Shown in pieces: positions 26,157-35,085 of a DNA stretch of 64,000 nucleotides. The notes under the pieces were generated by a model. The model was not told the origin of the DNA. It did not search any database and saw nothing but the letters and a program-made list of their open reading frames with translations. Made by a program: the position numbers and the translations under genes. Origin of the DNA: Echinicola salinicaeni (GTDB taxonomy: Bacteria > Bacteroidota > Bacteroidia > Cytophagales > Cyclobacteriaceae); contig NZ_JACODZ010000012.1 in the NCBI RefSeq assembly GCF_014280965.1, positions 39,275-103,274 of the forward strand. The letters run 5' to 3'. Every line of letters begins with the position of its first letter. Within the stretch, counting starts at the first letter, position 1.

Positions 26157-26215
26157 AATAATAAATTAGTTTTATAAACCTGTACGAAATACAAGATCAC
26201 TATGTCTCAAAAAAT

Positions 26216-26250
26216 ATAAAAAAATAAGGGCAACCATTTGATTGCCCTTA
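26216..26250 (-). terminator. Terminator of icd
   Basis: AAGGGCAA (26227-26234) pairs with TTGCCCTT (26243-26250), 8-base loop. The reverse strand continues into ATTTTTTTATATTTTTTG, 19 bases past the icd stop. Confidence 0.8.
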
Positions 26251-26268
26251 ATTATGGATATTCAATCT

Positions 26269-27732
26269 TTATTCTCCCTGTGCTAGAGAAAAACCTAATT
26301 CCCCGTCAAAAGTATAAAGGTTTTCAATTTTAATAAAGTCAAAACCAAGCGCTTCAACTTGCTTCAATACCTCTAAAACTTGTGCATGGGTAATGGTGCT
26401 TTGGTCAGCATTAAAGAACCTCACCCTCCAGTGGTCTGAGCAGAAAGTTTCTTTCATACCGTCAGGATATACTTTTACCCCTCTGTTGGTAATCAACTGC
26501 ATCTTCAGGCCATCAGCATCCACTGATCTCAACTTATCTCCAATTACATTGGCATCTCTATCGTTTTCTTTCCAGTCTATAAATACGTCCAAGCCGATCA
26601 TGTCTTTGACACATGGCTTTCTTTCTGTCAAGGTGATGGCTCCCATATTATCATCCCCTCCTTCACTTTTCTTGAATTCAGCAGGGGTCATGTTTTCAGG
26701 TTTTTGACCTAATCTTTCGATCACTGACTGAGCAAACTCCTGTGTACCGACCAATTTAGAAGAAACTCCTTCTTGGAAAATATCTCCTGTATGGATTCCA
26801 TCTTCCAAAGTTTTCATCCAAGCATTGCTGATCAATGCAGCAACTTCCGGCTGTCCAATATGAACCAACATCATGATAGCGCCATTCAACAAACCTGATG
26901 GGTTAGCGATATCCTTACCCGCAATATCAGGGGCAGAACCGTGAATAGCCTCGAACATGGCTACATCTTCACCCACATTGGAAGAACCTCCCAAGCCTAC
27001 AGAACCTGTGATTTGCGCAGCTACATCAGAAATAATATCCCCATATAGGTTCAAGGTAACAATCACATCAAACATCTCTGGCTTATCAGCGATCAAAGCT
27101 GTTCCTATATCAATGATCTTGTGATCCGCTTCGATTTCTGGGTACTCCTTAGCAACCTCATTAAAGACTTTGTGGAATAAACCATCGGCCAATTTCATGA
27201 TATTGTCCTTGGTCATACAGGTCACTTTCTTTCTGTTGTTTTTCTTGGCATATTCAAATGCATAGCGAATGATTTTCTCAGAACCAGGTCTGGAAATCAA
27301 TTTCAAACACTGATAAACTTCATCTGTTTGTCTATGCTCAATTCCAGCATATAAGTCTTCTTCGTTTTCACGAACAATCACCATATCCGTCTCTGGGAAG
27401 TGCGTATGTATATAAGGAGAAAAGGACTTACAAGGCCTAACATTAGCGTAAAGCCCCAATGTTTTTCTTGTTGTAACATTCAAACTCTTGAACCCTCCTC
27501 CTTGTGGAGTGGTAATAGGCGCCTTCAAAAACACCTTGGACTCTCTAAGGGAATCCCAAGCTTTTGGTTCTATACCTGAGCTGATTCCTTTAAGATAGAC
27601 TTGCTCTCCAATCTCAATGACGTCAGTTTCGATATCTGCTCCAGCTGCTTCCAAAATCCCCAGCGTGGCTTTCATGATTTCTGGACCGATTCCGTCTCCG
27701 TAAGCTACGGTTATTTTTCTTTTGGATGACAT
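26269..27732 (-). CDS. icd: Isocitrate dehydrogenase (NADP-type, long form)
   Basis: 487 residues. Oxidative decarboxylation of isocitrate to 2-oxoglutarate in the TCA cycle. The N-terminal two thirds is the isopropylmalate/isocitrate dehydrogenase fold: VAYGDGIGPEIM, KAPITTPQGGGFKSLNVTTRKTLGLYANVRP, IVRENEEDLYAGIEHR, TLNLYGDIISDVAAQITGSVGLGGSSNVG and FEAIHGSAPDIAGKDIANP. A C-terminal extension of about 140 residues (from about 345) marks the long form found in Bacteroidota, Thermus and Rickettsiales. Cofactor is inferred from that group. With aconitase at the left edge it shows TCA genes dispersed, not clustered. Confidence 0.92.
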   Translation of the reverse strand: MSSKRKITVAYGDGIGPEIMKATLGILEAAGADIETDVIEIGEQVYLKGISSGIEPKAWDSLRESKVFLKAPITTPQGGGFKSLNVTTRKTLGLYANVRPCKSFSPYIHTHFPETDMVIVRENEEDLYAGIEHRQTDEVYQCLKLISRPGSEKIIRYAFEYAKKNNRKKVTCMTKDNIMKLADGLFHKVFNEVAKEYPEIEADHKIIDIGTALIADKPEMFDVIVTLNLYGDIISDVAAQITGSVGLGGSSNVGEDVAMFEAIHGSAPDIAGKDIANPSGLLNGAIMMLVHIGQPEVAALISNAWMKTLEDGIHTGDIFQEGVSSKLVGTQEFAQSVIERLGQKPENMTPAEFKKSEGGDDNMGAITLTERKPCVKDMIGLDVFIDWKENDRDANVIGDKLRSVDADGLKMQLITNRGVKVYPDGMKETFCSDHWRVRFFNADQSTITHAQVLEVLKQVEALGFDFIKIENLYTFDGELGFSLAQGE

Positions 27733-27772
27733 ACGTAATATTATTATAGATTTGAGGTTTCAAAATGTGATA

Positions 27773-27780
27773 CAAAAATA
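27773..27780 (-). promoter_or_regulatory. Bacteroidota -7 box for icd
   Basis: The reverse strand reads TATTTTTG, an exact TAnnTTTG match 41 bases upstream of the icd ATG. No exact -33 TTTG at 19-base spacing. Confidence 0.45.
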
Positions 27781-27909
27781 TAAAATTTTGTCAGACCTGA
27801 TTGATAATAAAATGACTATTTCAAATAAAAAGCCAAATGAATTATTGAATTTCAATCCTCAGGATATCAGGCACAAGCTATCATACGGATTCATTTTTGT
27901 TAGGTTTAC

Positions 27910-27940
27910 TTTGTCTTTGCTACACCACCTCGTATATTTG
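27910..27940 (+). promoter_or_regulatory. Bacteroidota promoter for enoyl-CoA hydratase gene
   Basis: TTTG (27910-27913), a 19-base spacer, then TATATTTG (27933-27940): both boxes match the Bacteroidota consensus exactly at the expected spacing. The ATG at 27964 is 24 bases downstream. Confidence 0.75.
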
Positions 27941-27963
27941 AATTTAAACATAGGTTTTAAAGC

Positions 27964-28749
27964 ATGGCTGAAACTACCAATATTCTTTCGGAAAATAAAG
28001 ACGGTATCCTATACCTCACCATCAATCGGGAACCCAAACTCAACGCAATCAATTTTGATACGCTTGAGGAATTGAAAAACATCTTCAACGAAGTAAGCGA
28101 CAACAAAACCATCAGGGCGGTAATCCTTACCGGAGCTGGTGAAAAAGCTTTCGTCGCAGGTGCGGATATTAACGAAATTGCCGAGCTGAATGAGTTAAAT
28201 GCCAGGAAGTTTTCTGAAAACGGACAGGAAGTTTACAGCTTGATCGAATCCTGCCACAAGCCGGTTATTGCCGTAGTCAATGGCTTTGCTTTAGGAGGAG
28301 GTTGTGAACTGGCTATGGCCTGCCATATGCGCATAGCATCTGCCAATGCAAAATTTGGCCAACCAGAGGTAAACCTTGGTATCATCCCTGGATATGGTGG
28401 TACCCAAAGACTGACTATTTTAATTGGTAGAGGAAAAGCCAATGAGCTACTCATGACTGGTGAAATGATCGGAGCAGAAGAAGCAAAAGCCCTTGGTTTG
28501 GTCAACTATGTCACCAGCAATAAAGATGAAGCCATCCAAAAAGCAGAAGAAATCCTTCAAAAAATCATGACCAAAGCCCCCCTGGCACTAGGAATGATAG
28601 TTGACTGTGTCAATTCCGCATTCTCCAATGATGAGGACGGTTACCTTATCGAAGCCAATAGTTTTGCCAGATGCGTAAAATCAGAAGACTATAATGAAGG
28701 TACCACCGCCTTTCTGGAAAAAAGAAAACCCAACTTTAAAGGAGAATAA
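27964..28749 (+). CDS. Enoyl-CoA hydratase/isomerase family protein
   Basis: 261 residues, crotonase fold. Oxyanion-hole and catalytic segments are intact: GEKAFVAGADINEIAE, VNGFALGGGCELAMACHMRIAS (first catalytic Glu) and FGQPEVNLGIIPGYGGTQRL (second catalytic Glu). Having both glutamates supports true hydration of trans-2-enoyl-CoA in beta-oxidation or butanoyl-CoA metabolism, rather than an isomerase-only member. It is cytoplasmic. Its own promoter precedes it, and the flippase gene begins 21 bases after its stop, so the two may be co-transcribed although functionally unrelated. Confidence 0.92.
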   Translation: MAETTNILSENKDGILYLTINREPKLNAINFDTLEELKNIFNEVSDNKTIRAVILTGAGEKAFVAGADINEIAELNELNARKFSENGQEVYSLIESCHKPVIAVVNGFALGGGCELAMACHMRIASANAKFGQPEVNLGIIPGYGGTQRLTILIGRGKANELLMTGEMIGAEEAKALGLVNYVTSNKDEAIQKAEEILQKIMTKAPLALGMIVDCVNSAFSNDEDGYLIEANSFARCVKSEDYNEGTTAFLEKRKPNFKGE

Positions 28750-28770
28750 GCAATTCTTTGCTGCTAATCC

Positions 28771-30285
28771 ATGAGCAATCTCAAAAAACTTGCGGGACAA
28801 ACCGCCATTTACGGGATAAGTAGCATTTTAGGTAGGGTCATCAATTTCCTGCTTCTCCCTCTTTATATAGGTTATCTTTCCAAGGAGGACTTGGGCTCTT
28901 TCACATCGATATACGCCTTTATTGCTTTCTTTAATATTATTTTCACCTACGGGATGGAAACCACTTTTTTTCGGTTTTCTACTGGAAAAGGATTGAGCAC
29001 CCAAACAGTCTATAACAATGCCCAATCCCTGATCCTTACCACCTCACTATCACTTGGCGCCCTCTTATACCTTTCAGCAGAGCCCATCAGCCTTTTGATG
29101 GACTATCCGGGCAAGACCTATTTGTTCAAGTGGACTGCCTTAATATTGACCATTGACGCCATATTGGCCATTCCATATGCCAAACTAAGGGTAGAAAATA
29201 AATCCATAAAATTTGCCATGACCAAACTGTTGAATATCCTACTTAATGTAGGCTTCAATATTTTGTTCATAGTAGTATTCTTCCATATTCATGAAGGTGA
29301 TTATCTTAGTTTTCTCCAACCTTCAGTAGATGCTATTTACCATCCGGATTGGGGGGTTGATTATATTTTATTATCCAATTTACTTGCCAATGCCTTGATC
29401 ATTCCAGTTCTTTTCTTCCTTTCGGGTAAATTCAGTTGGAGCCTGGAAAGAAGTATTTTGGGTCCAATGTGGCAATATGCCCTTCCCCTTCTATTTATGG
29501 GCTTGGCAGGCGTTACCAATGAAGTATTTTCAAGATTTTTGTTCGAATACCTCTTACCTGAAAATTTCTACCCAGGACTGAGCGCCAGAGAGGCAGGAGG
29601 TATTTTTGGAGCCAATTTTAAATTGGCCATATTTATGAACCTGATCATTCAGGCCTTTAAATATGCCGCTGAACCGTTTTTCTTCTCCAAAAGTGAAGAC
29701 AAAAATAGCCCTCAGCTATATGCTACCGTAATGCACTGGTTCATCATATTTTGCTCCACCTTGATGATTTTGGTGGCTGTAAACCTCAATATCATCTCCC
29801 CTATCATCCTTGGTAACAAAGGCTATCAGGCAGCCACCAATATTGTCCCAATGTTATTGATGGGATACCTAATGCTGGGGGTTTATTTTAATTTGAGTAT
29901 ATGGTTTAAGATCACCGACAAGACCATTTATAGCTTTTATATCACTTTCACTGGAGCTATTGTAACCATCTTGGTTATCTTTTTTATGGTGCCAAGGTTT
30001 GGCTATATAGGTGGAGCCATGAGTACATTGGCCACCTATATAGTGATGTCCATCATGTGCTATTATTTTGGTCAAAAATATTACCCGATCCCCTACAAAA
30101 CTGCAAAAGGAATTTTCTATTTACTCACCGCTTTTGCGTTATCTTATCTTGGCTATTATTTAAATATGGATAATTTTATAATAACCAGCTTGCTAAGAAA
30201 CCTATTGGCAATTGCTTTTTTACTGCTTGTTTCTATTCTAGAGAAAGAGGAGATCAGCCAGATAAAAAGAAGGATCAGCAAATAG
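28771..30285 (+). CDS. Polysaccharide/lipid-linked oligosaccharide flippase (MATE-like, Wzx type)
   Basis: 504 residues with about 14 hydrophobic helices. It begins LKKLAGQTAIYGISSILGRVINFLLLPLYIGYLS, characteristic of the polysaccharide transporter (PST) branch of the MOP superfamily. It would move lipid-linked glycan intermediates across the inner membrane for O-antigen, capsule or exopolysaccharide assembly. No glycosyltransferase cluster is adjacent, which is normal for this conserved Bacteroidota copy located upstream of dut. Substrate unknown. Confidence 0.88.
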   Translation: MSNLKKLAGQTAIYGISSILGRVINFLLLPLYIGYLSKEDLGSFTSIYAFIAFFNIIFTYGMETTFFRFSTGKGLSTQTVYNNAQSLILTTSLSLGALLYLSAEPISLLMDYPGKTYLFKWTALILTIDAILAIPYAKLRVENKSIKFAMTKLLNILLNVGFNILFIVVFFHIHEGDYLSFLQPSVDAIYHPDWGVDYILLSNLLANALIIPVLFFLSGKFSWSLERSILGPMWQYALPLLFMGLAGVTNEVFSRFLFEYLLPENFYPGLSAREAGGIFGANFKLAIFMNLIIQAFKYAAEPFFFSKSEDKNSPQLYATVMHWFIIFCSTLMILVAVNLNIISPIILGNKGYQAATNIVPMLLMGYLMLGVYFNLSIWFKITDKTIYSFYITFTGAIVTILVIFFMVPRFGYIGGAMSTLATYIVMSIMCYYFGQKYYPIPYKTAKGIFYLLTAFALSYLGYYLNMDNFIITSLLRNLLAIAFLLLVSILEKEEISQIKRRISK

Positions 30286-30312
30286 CATTTTGTGAGCACC
30301 ACATCAACCTGT

Positions 30313-31719
30313 TTAAAATCTCTTATTAGTGAATTTTGGCCTGCCCAATAGCTTTAGAGTTTCGAAAATATAAGCTGTAGTTGCCTTATCTGCGACCCAT
30401 TCCTCACGTGAAGGATAACTATCTTCACTTTCATCCAAATAAGTATGACCATCCTCAAAACGACTTTGCATTTCAAGTACAACTTCTCCGTGTTTTAACA
30501 GCCATTCCCCAGCCTCTTTTTTTATTTCATTATCATTCGAAAAAGCTGCAACTGTACTGTTGAAAGAGACAAAATTCATTCTCCTTCCCTCTCCCCAATC
30601 TGTACCCAATGGATAAAAGATATCTCCAGATCCTGGTTTATAAATAGTTCCTCCGGGAGACTTCACCACTCCACCTGTAATGCTATCTCCCTCATGAAAC
30701 TCCAATTCCGTAAATGCATGGAATACCAAATCTATATTTCTTTTCATCGCTTGTGGCGCTGGTTTTTGGGCTAACCAAAAAAACTTTATTGGATTAAATT
30801 CAAAGGGAGAAGTCATATAGTCAGGATGAATAAAGTGGTGATTTACTATGGTACCATCCTCATTGATATTAGTTCCTACCAACCATTCCTTCAATGGCTT
30901 CCCATTGTATTTCTTCCTAGATGCCAAATCACTCGGACGAGCAAGGGCATTGAGGTTTAAAAAAACCATTTTATTCATCCATTTTGAATATTCAGGATGA
31001 TCAGGCATCATGGCACAGGCCACTGTAAGCACAAGACTGTCCCAAGCATTTTCCTCAGCCCCAGTGTCTCCTAGACTAACAATTTCCCCATTTAAATTTC
31101 GGTAGGTCTTAATTCCTAACAAGCCTTTGTTATCCATCACCCATTCACACTCATCATAGATCATCGCCAAAACCTCCAAACGGTCTTGATCATCCAACTT
31201 ATCCCACATCATCCAAGCAGCAAAACTGCTATATCCAGCCCATAAGGCAGATTGCCATTTTCTTCCCCAGCCATCTATTGAATTAGCTTTGTGACTATGC
31301 GCCAAGCTACGGATCATTTGGATAGTTTTAGTTTCAGCCTCTTCTACAGGCACCCCTGTAACCGAAGGATCATAGAGCCCCATTCTCAGCGAAGTTGCCA
31401 ACGCTTCTGCTTCTGCTGCTACAGGACGTATCTTATGCTCTAAAGTCCCCTTCAAATCTAAATAATCTCCTGAGGCTGTTCCAGAAAAGCCGCGTTTTTC
31501 CCACCAAGTGGTAAGAGCGTATTTATTCGCATTAAGTAAAATTTCACCTAGCATCAATTGTTGCGGTGATGTTTTTGACTTCTCTTCAAAACGAGTCCAA
31601 TCAATGTCCTCCACCCATTTCAGCCCTTCTTCAACATCCATAGTCGACTGATCATTTACCTCCTGTCCACTTACGGAAAAGGTAGTCATACATAACAATA
31701 ACAAAACAAAGTTCCTCAT
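30313..31719 (-). CDS. Secreted, mostly helical protein of unknown function
   Basis: 468 residues from the ATG at 31719 (an ATG three codons earlier is equally possible). Signal peptide ends VSGQ near 20. The mature protein is rich in tryptophan and helix-forming residues, with repeated aromatic patterns (SALWAGYSSFAAWMMW, EENAWDSLVLTVACAM, EFNPIKFFWLAQK) that recall (alpha/alpha) toroid enzymes such as polysaccharide lyases or GH-type barrels. NHHFIHPDY in the middle and GRRMNFVSFNSTVAAFSND near the end are candidate active-site regions. I do not recognise a defined family. It is convergent with the flippase gene. Confidence 0.65.
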   Translation of the reverse strand: MRNFVLLLLCMTTFSVSGQEVNDQSTMDVEEGLKWVEDIDWTRFEEKSKTSPQQLMLGEILLNANKYALTTWWEKRGFSGTASGDYLDLKGTLEHKIRPVAAEAEALATSLRMGLYDPSVTGVPVEEAETKTIQMIRSLAHSHKANSIDGWGRKWQSALWAGYSSFAAWMMWDKLDDQDRLEVLAMIYDECEWVMDNKGLLGIKTYRNLNGEIVSLGDTGAEENAWDSLVLTVACAMMPDHPEYSKWMNKMVFLNLNALARPSDLASRKKYNGKPLKEWLVGTNINEDGTIVNHHFIHPDYMTSPFEFNPIKFFWLAQKPAPQAMKRNIDLVFHAFTELEFHEGDSITGGVVKSPGGTIYKPGSGDIFYPLGTDWGEGRRMNFVSFNSTVAAFSNDNEIKKEAGEWLLKHGEVVLEMQSRFEDGHTYLDESEDSYPSREEWVADKATTAYIFETLKLLGRPKFTNKRF

Positions 31720-32019
31720 TTCAAACATAGTCTAAGCAATAAGAAAAGTTTATTGATAAAGATTTAAACAAATCTTAATTTAAGGCAAATGTACTAATAC
31801 TGAATTAAAATCCCCTCAAAATCAAAAAATCCCCTTCTCAGGTTACTATACAATCCATCAGCTCAAAAATGAATAAAATAAAGTATCCCCAAAATTAAGA
31901 TATTCTATAAAGTCTCTAATTGAAACCATTCTTTACATTCAAATAGCTGGTAAATTCAGATAAGAAAGGTATTTCCTATTTTTCACCTTAAGCATTCCTT
32001 CAAAATAAAAATAACCCCC
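31720..32019. other. Divergent interval upstream of dut
   Basis: About 300 AT-rich bases between divergent genes. No ORF or hairpin worth calling. The dut promoter box lies at its right end. Confidence 0.4.
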
Positions 32020-32027
32020 TATCTTTG
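32020..32027 (+). promoter_or_regulatory. Bacteroidota -7 box for dut
   Basis: TATCTTTG is an exact TAnnTTTG match 24 bases before the dut ATG at 32052. It overlaps the codon at 32025 that would start a nine-residue N-terminal extension, arguing against that extension. Confidence 0.5.
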
Positions 32028-32051
32028 ACTTTATTTAAAAATCAAAATTCC

Positions 32052-32486
32052 ATGAAAGTAAAAGTAATCAATCAATCAAAACACCCATTACCGGAATACC
32101 AAACAATACTGTCTGCCGGTTTGGATTTAAGGGCCAATCTTGAGAAAAACATTCTTTTGGAGCCTTTGGAAAGGGTATTGGTAGGAACTGGCCTATACAT
32201 GGAATTGCCAGCAGGTTTTGAGGCTCAAATCAGGCCTAGAAGTGGCTTAGCCTATAAACATGGACTTACTGTTTTGAATACTCCTGGCACAATAGATGCG
32301 GATTACCGTGGTGAGATCAAAGTTCTCTTGGTCAATTTATCCAAGGAGCCTTTTGAAATCAAAGATGGCGAAAGAATTGCACAGATGGTTGTAGCCAAGC
32401 ATGAACAGATTCAATGGCAAGAAGTAGGAGACCTTTCTGAAACAGAAAGAGGCGCTGGCGGATATGGCAGCACAGGAAAGTCCTGA
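32052..32486 (+). CDS. dut: dUTP diphosphatase
   Basis: 144 residues, trimeric dUTPase: hydrolyses dUTP to dUMP and pyrophosphate, limiting uracil in DNA and feeding thymidylate synthesis. All five motifs are intact: AGLDLRA (22-28), RPRSGLA (61-67), [11 protein letters not shown] (79-89, catalytic Asp), ERIAQMV (107-113) and [11 protein letters not shown] (132-142, the C-terminal arm closing over the phosphates). Length is standard. It begins the forward-strand block leading to the TPR-DUF4292-EnvC genes, which start 114 bases later. Confidence 0.95.
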   Translation: MKVKVINQSKHPLPEYQTILSAGLDLRANLEKNILLEPLERVLVGTGLYMELPAGFEAQIRPRSGLAYKHGLTVLNTPGTIDADYRGEIKVLLVNLSKEPFEIKDGERIAQMVVAKHEQIQWQEVGDLSETERGAGGYGSTGKS

Positions 32487-32600
32487 TATTGATCACTTTA
32501 CTTCTGGGACTATTAGTTGGTGAACCAAAAAGGCATTAAGTTTGTAAAATTCTAGTATAGGACTTTGTCCCGTTCCAGACCAATTTGACTTATTCAAAGC

Positions 32601-34349
32601 ATGAGTTTTAAAAGCATACACAAATACATCTTCCCTTTTGCTATTTTACTGTTCACGACCTTCATTGCCAATGAATCATTGGCACAAAAATCAGGTTCGC
32701 GTAAAAGTAAAAAACAGCAAAAAAAAGAAGCCATGGCTGATCGCCTTTTTATAGAAGGTGAAAAGCACATGATGCTGGAGGATTTTGAAAAAGCTTATTT
32801 TTATTTTGGCAAGGCACATGAGCTTAATCCTGATGCTGGAGCCATCAATTTCAAATTGGCAGAAATCCTTTCTAGGGCCAACCAAAATGAAGACGCCCTA
32901 AAATATGGACAAAAAGCCATTGAGGCTGATCCAGACAACAAATATTATCATTTGCTGGTGGCAGAGGTTTACACTAAACAAAATCAACCTAACAAGGCTG
33001 CGGAAATCCTACAATCACTTATTGAAAACTCCGACAAAAACCAGCAATATATCCTTGAATTGGCTTCCATCTATTTGGGTACCCAGCAATATGACAAGGC
33101 GCTAAAAGCCTTAGATGACGCTGAAGAGTATTATGGGGTTCTCGAACAGCTTTCTGTTCAAAAACAAAGGATTTACCTTAGAAATAATGACCTTGAGTCC
33201 GCTGTCAAAGAAGGGAAAAAGTTAATAGAAGCCAACCCTGGTAACTCCAGATATGTATTGGCTTTGGTGGAGATGCTATTTAATAATAACCGCACAGACC
33301 AAGCCTTGGAGGTTGTCAATAAGTCCCTGAAGGAATATCCCAATCAAGGGGATTTAAATTTAGCCTCCTATACCTTATTGAAGAAAAAGGGAGAGATCAG
33401 CGCGGCTCAGGCACAACTTTATAAGGGATTTAACAACCCAGATCTGGAAGGCAGGGTCAAAGCCCAGACTTATTCTGACATTATCCAGCAAGATCTCAAA
33501 ACTCCAGAAAGGGAGGCCTTACTCGACAGCTTGGGACAGTTAATGGTTTTAAGGAACCCAAATGATGCTGAAGTGTATGCGGTATTAGGAGATAGGGAGC
33601 TCTTCAAGAAAAACAATGAACAAGCGCTTTCCTATTATCAAAAATCCATCCGACTTAATCAAAATGATCCAAAAGTGCTGCAAAGTATCATTAGTTTAAT
33701 GTTCGAACTGGGCAAGAACTTCAAGGAAATTGAAGCATATACGACCATCGGTGTTGATGTATTCGAAGAAAAACCTGAATTCTGGTTTTTTCATGGCACT
33801 ACCAAATTGGCCCTTAATAAACATGAGGAAGCGGAACAATCTTTGCTGAAAAGCCAAGAGCTGAACAATGGGCTGAACAAGCAATTAGACATTATGATCT
33901 TGGGCCAACTGGGAGACACTTATCATGCCTTGGATAAAAAAGAAGAAGCTTTTGCCACCTATGACAGTATCTTAAAGCAAACGCCAAATGATGAACATGT
34001 GCTGAATAATTATGCTTATTTTCTTTCATTGGAGAAAAAGGAGCTACAAAAGGCCTTTGAAATGTCCAATATACTGGTCAAACAATTCCCCGATAATGCC
34101 ACCTATTTAGACACCCACGCCTGGGTGTTATTCCAAATGGAAAATTACGAACAGGCCAAGGTTTATATGGAAAGGGCATTGGACAATGAAGATGAGCCTA
34201 GTGGCGTTATGTTGGAGCATTATGGAGACATTCTTTTTCATCTGGGCAAAAAGAACGAAGCCTTGAAATATTGGAAGAAGGCTCTCAGCTTAAATGATAT
34301 CAGTGAAGTATTGAACAAAAAAATCAAGGACATAAAATACTATGAGTAA
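32601..34349 (+). CDS. Exported TPR-repeat protein
   Basis: 582 residues. A signal peptide (about 1-28, ending NESLAQ) is followed by a lysine-rich linker and then TPR helices to the end: for example FIEGEKHMMLEDFEKAYFYFGKAHELNPDAG, AEILSRANQNEDALKYGQKAIEADPDN and EALKYWKKALSLND. Probably a periplasmic scaffold. It is first of three genes and overlaps the next (DUF4292) by eight bases. The conserved order dut-TPR-DUF4292-M23 in Bacteroidota suggests a joint envelope role, possibly in lipoprotein or cell-wall maintenance; the exact job is not known. Confidence 0.85.
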   Translation: MSFKSIHKYIFPFAILLFTTFIANESLAQKSGSRKSKKQQKKEAMADRLFIEGEKHMMLEDFEKAYFYFGKAHELNPDAGAINFKLAEILSRANQNEDALKYGQKAIEADPDNKYYHLLVAEVYTKQNQPNKAAEILQSLIENSDKNQQYILELASIYLGTQQYDKALKALDDAEEYYGVLEQLSVQKQRIYLRNNDLESAVKEGKKLIEANPGNSRYVLALVEMLFNNNRTDQALEVVNKSLKEYPNQGDLNLASYTLLKKKGEISAAQAQLYKGFNNPDLEGRVKAQTYSDIIQQDLKTPEREALLDSLGQLMVLRNPNDAEVYAVLGDRELFKKNNEQALSYYQKSIRLNQNDPKVLQSIISLMFELGKNFKEIEAYTTIGVDVFEEKPEFWFFHGTTKLALNKHEEAEQSLLKSQELNNGLNKQLDIMILGQLGDTYHALDKKEEAFATYDSILKQTPNDEHVLNNYAYFLSLEKKELQKAFEMSNILVKQFPDNATYLDTHAWVLFQMENYEQAKVYMERALDNEDEPSGVMLEHYGDILFHLGKKNEALKYWKKALSLNDISEVLNKKIKDIKYYE

Positions 34350-35082
34350 ATACTTTTTACTAAGCCTTATTGCTGCCCTGGTTCTTTTAGCAGGTTGTGC
34401 CAGAAAAACCAATCTTTATACCTCTGACGAAGCCATGAAGGAGTTTACCCCCTCCTATTTTGACTTCAATTACCTCAGCGCCAAAGCAAGGGTAGTTTTA
34501 GAAGAACAGAATGGCAAAACCACCAAAGGCACCCTCAACCTGAGAGCAAAAAAAGATAGTATTATATGGTTCAGTGTAAGTCCTGGGCTAGGCATTGAAG
34601 CCGTAAGGGGCATAATCACCACCGAATCGATCAAAATCAAAGACCGTATCAATGGGCAGGACATAGACCTGAGTTATGATCAATTCCAAAACACTTATGG
34701 ACTGAGAATTTCCTTGAATCTATTTCAGAACATCCTATTTGCCAATATTCCCAATAAAGTCAGCTATAGGGATAGGCTTGTTCGGGTGGGAAAAACCTTT
34801 GAACTGAGACAAAGAAGAGATGATATTATTTACGAATCGGTTATAGGTGCTCAACATGGAAAGGTCGAAAAACTCAATACATCTTCCCGATATCACAAGG
34901 GAAAGCTCACTGCCGTTTATCCAGAATTTGAGGATTTAGAGGGACAGCCTTTTGCGCATAAAATATTGATCACCATGCTGATCCAACAGCAATCAAGTAA
35001 ACCTCAATCTACCTTGGTCAATATGGAAGTCAATAAAGTAGACCTCAGTAATACGCCCATTTCATTTCCCTATAATTTTTAA
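34342..35082 (+). CDS. DUF4292 lipoprotein
   Basis: 246 residues. Lipobox LLAGC (Cys near 19) follows a short signal. The mature part matches DUF4292: FNYLSAKARVVLEEQ, LNLRAKKDSIIWFSVSPGLGIEAVRGIITTESIKIKDR and late beta strands. The fold resembles outer-membrane lipoprotein carriers and LolB-like half-barrels, which fits a lipid- or lipoprotein-binding role, but this is inference from pattern. Start overlaps the TPR gene by eight bases and the EnvC-like gene begins three bases after its stop, so all three are one transcript. Confidence 0.85.
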   Translation: MSKYFLLSLIAALVLLAGCARKTNLYTSDEAMKEFTPSYFDFNYLSAKARVVLEEQNGKTTKGTLNLRAKKDSIIWFSVSPGLGIEAVRGIITTESIKIKDRINGQDIDLSYDQFQNTYGLRISLNLFQNILFANIPNKVSYRDRLVRVGKTFELRQRRDDIIYESVIGAQHGKVEKLNTSSRYHKGKLTAVYPEFEDLEGQPFAHKILITMLIQQQSSKPQSTLVNMEVNKVDLSNTPISFPYNF

Positions 35083-35085
35083 TCT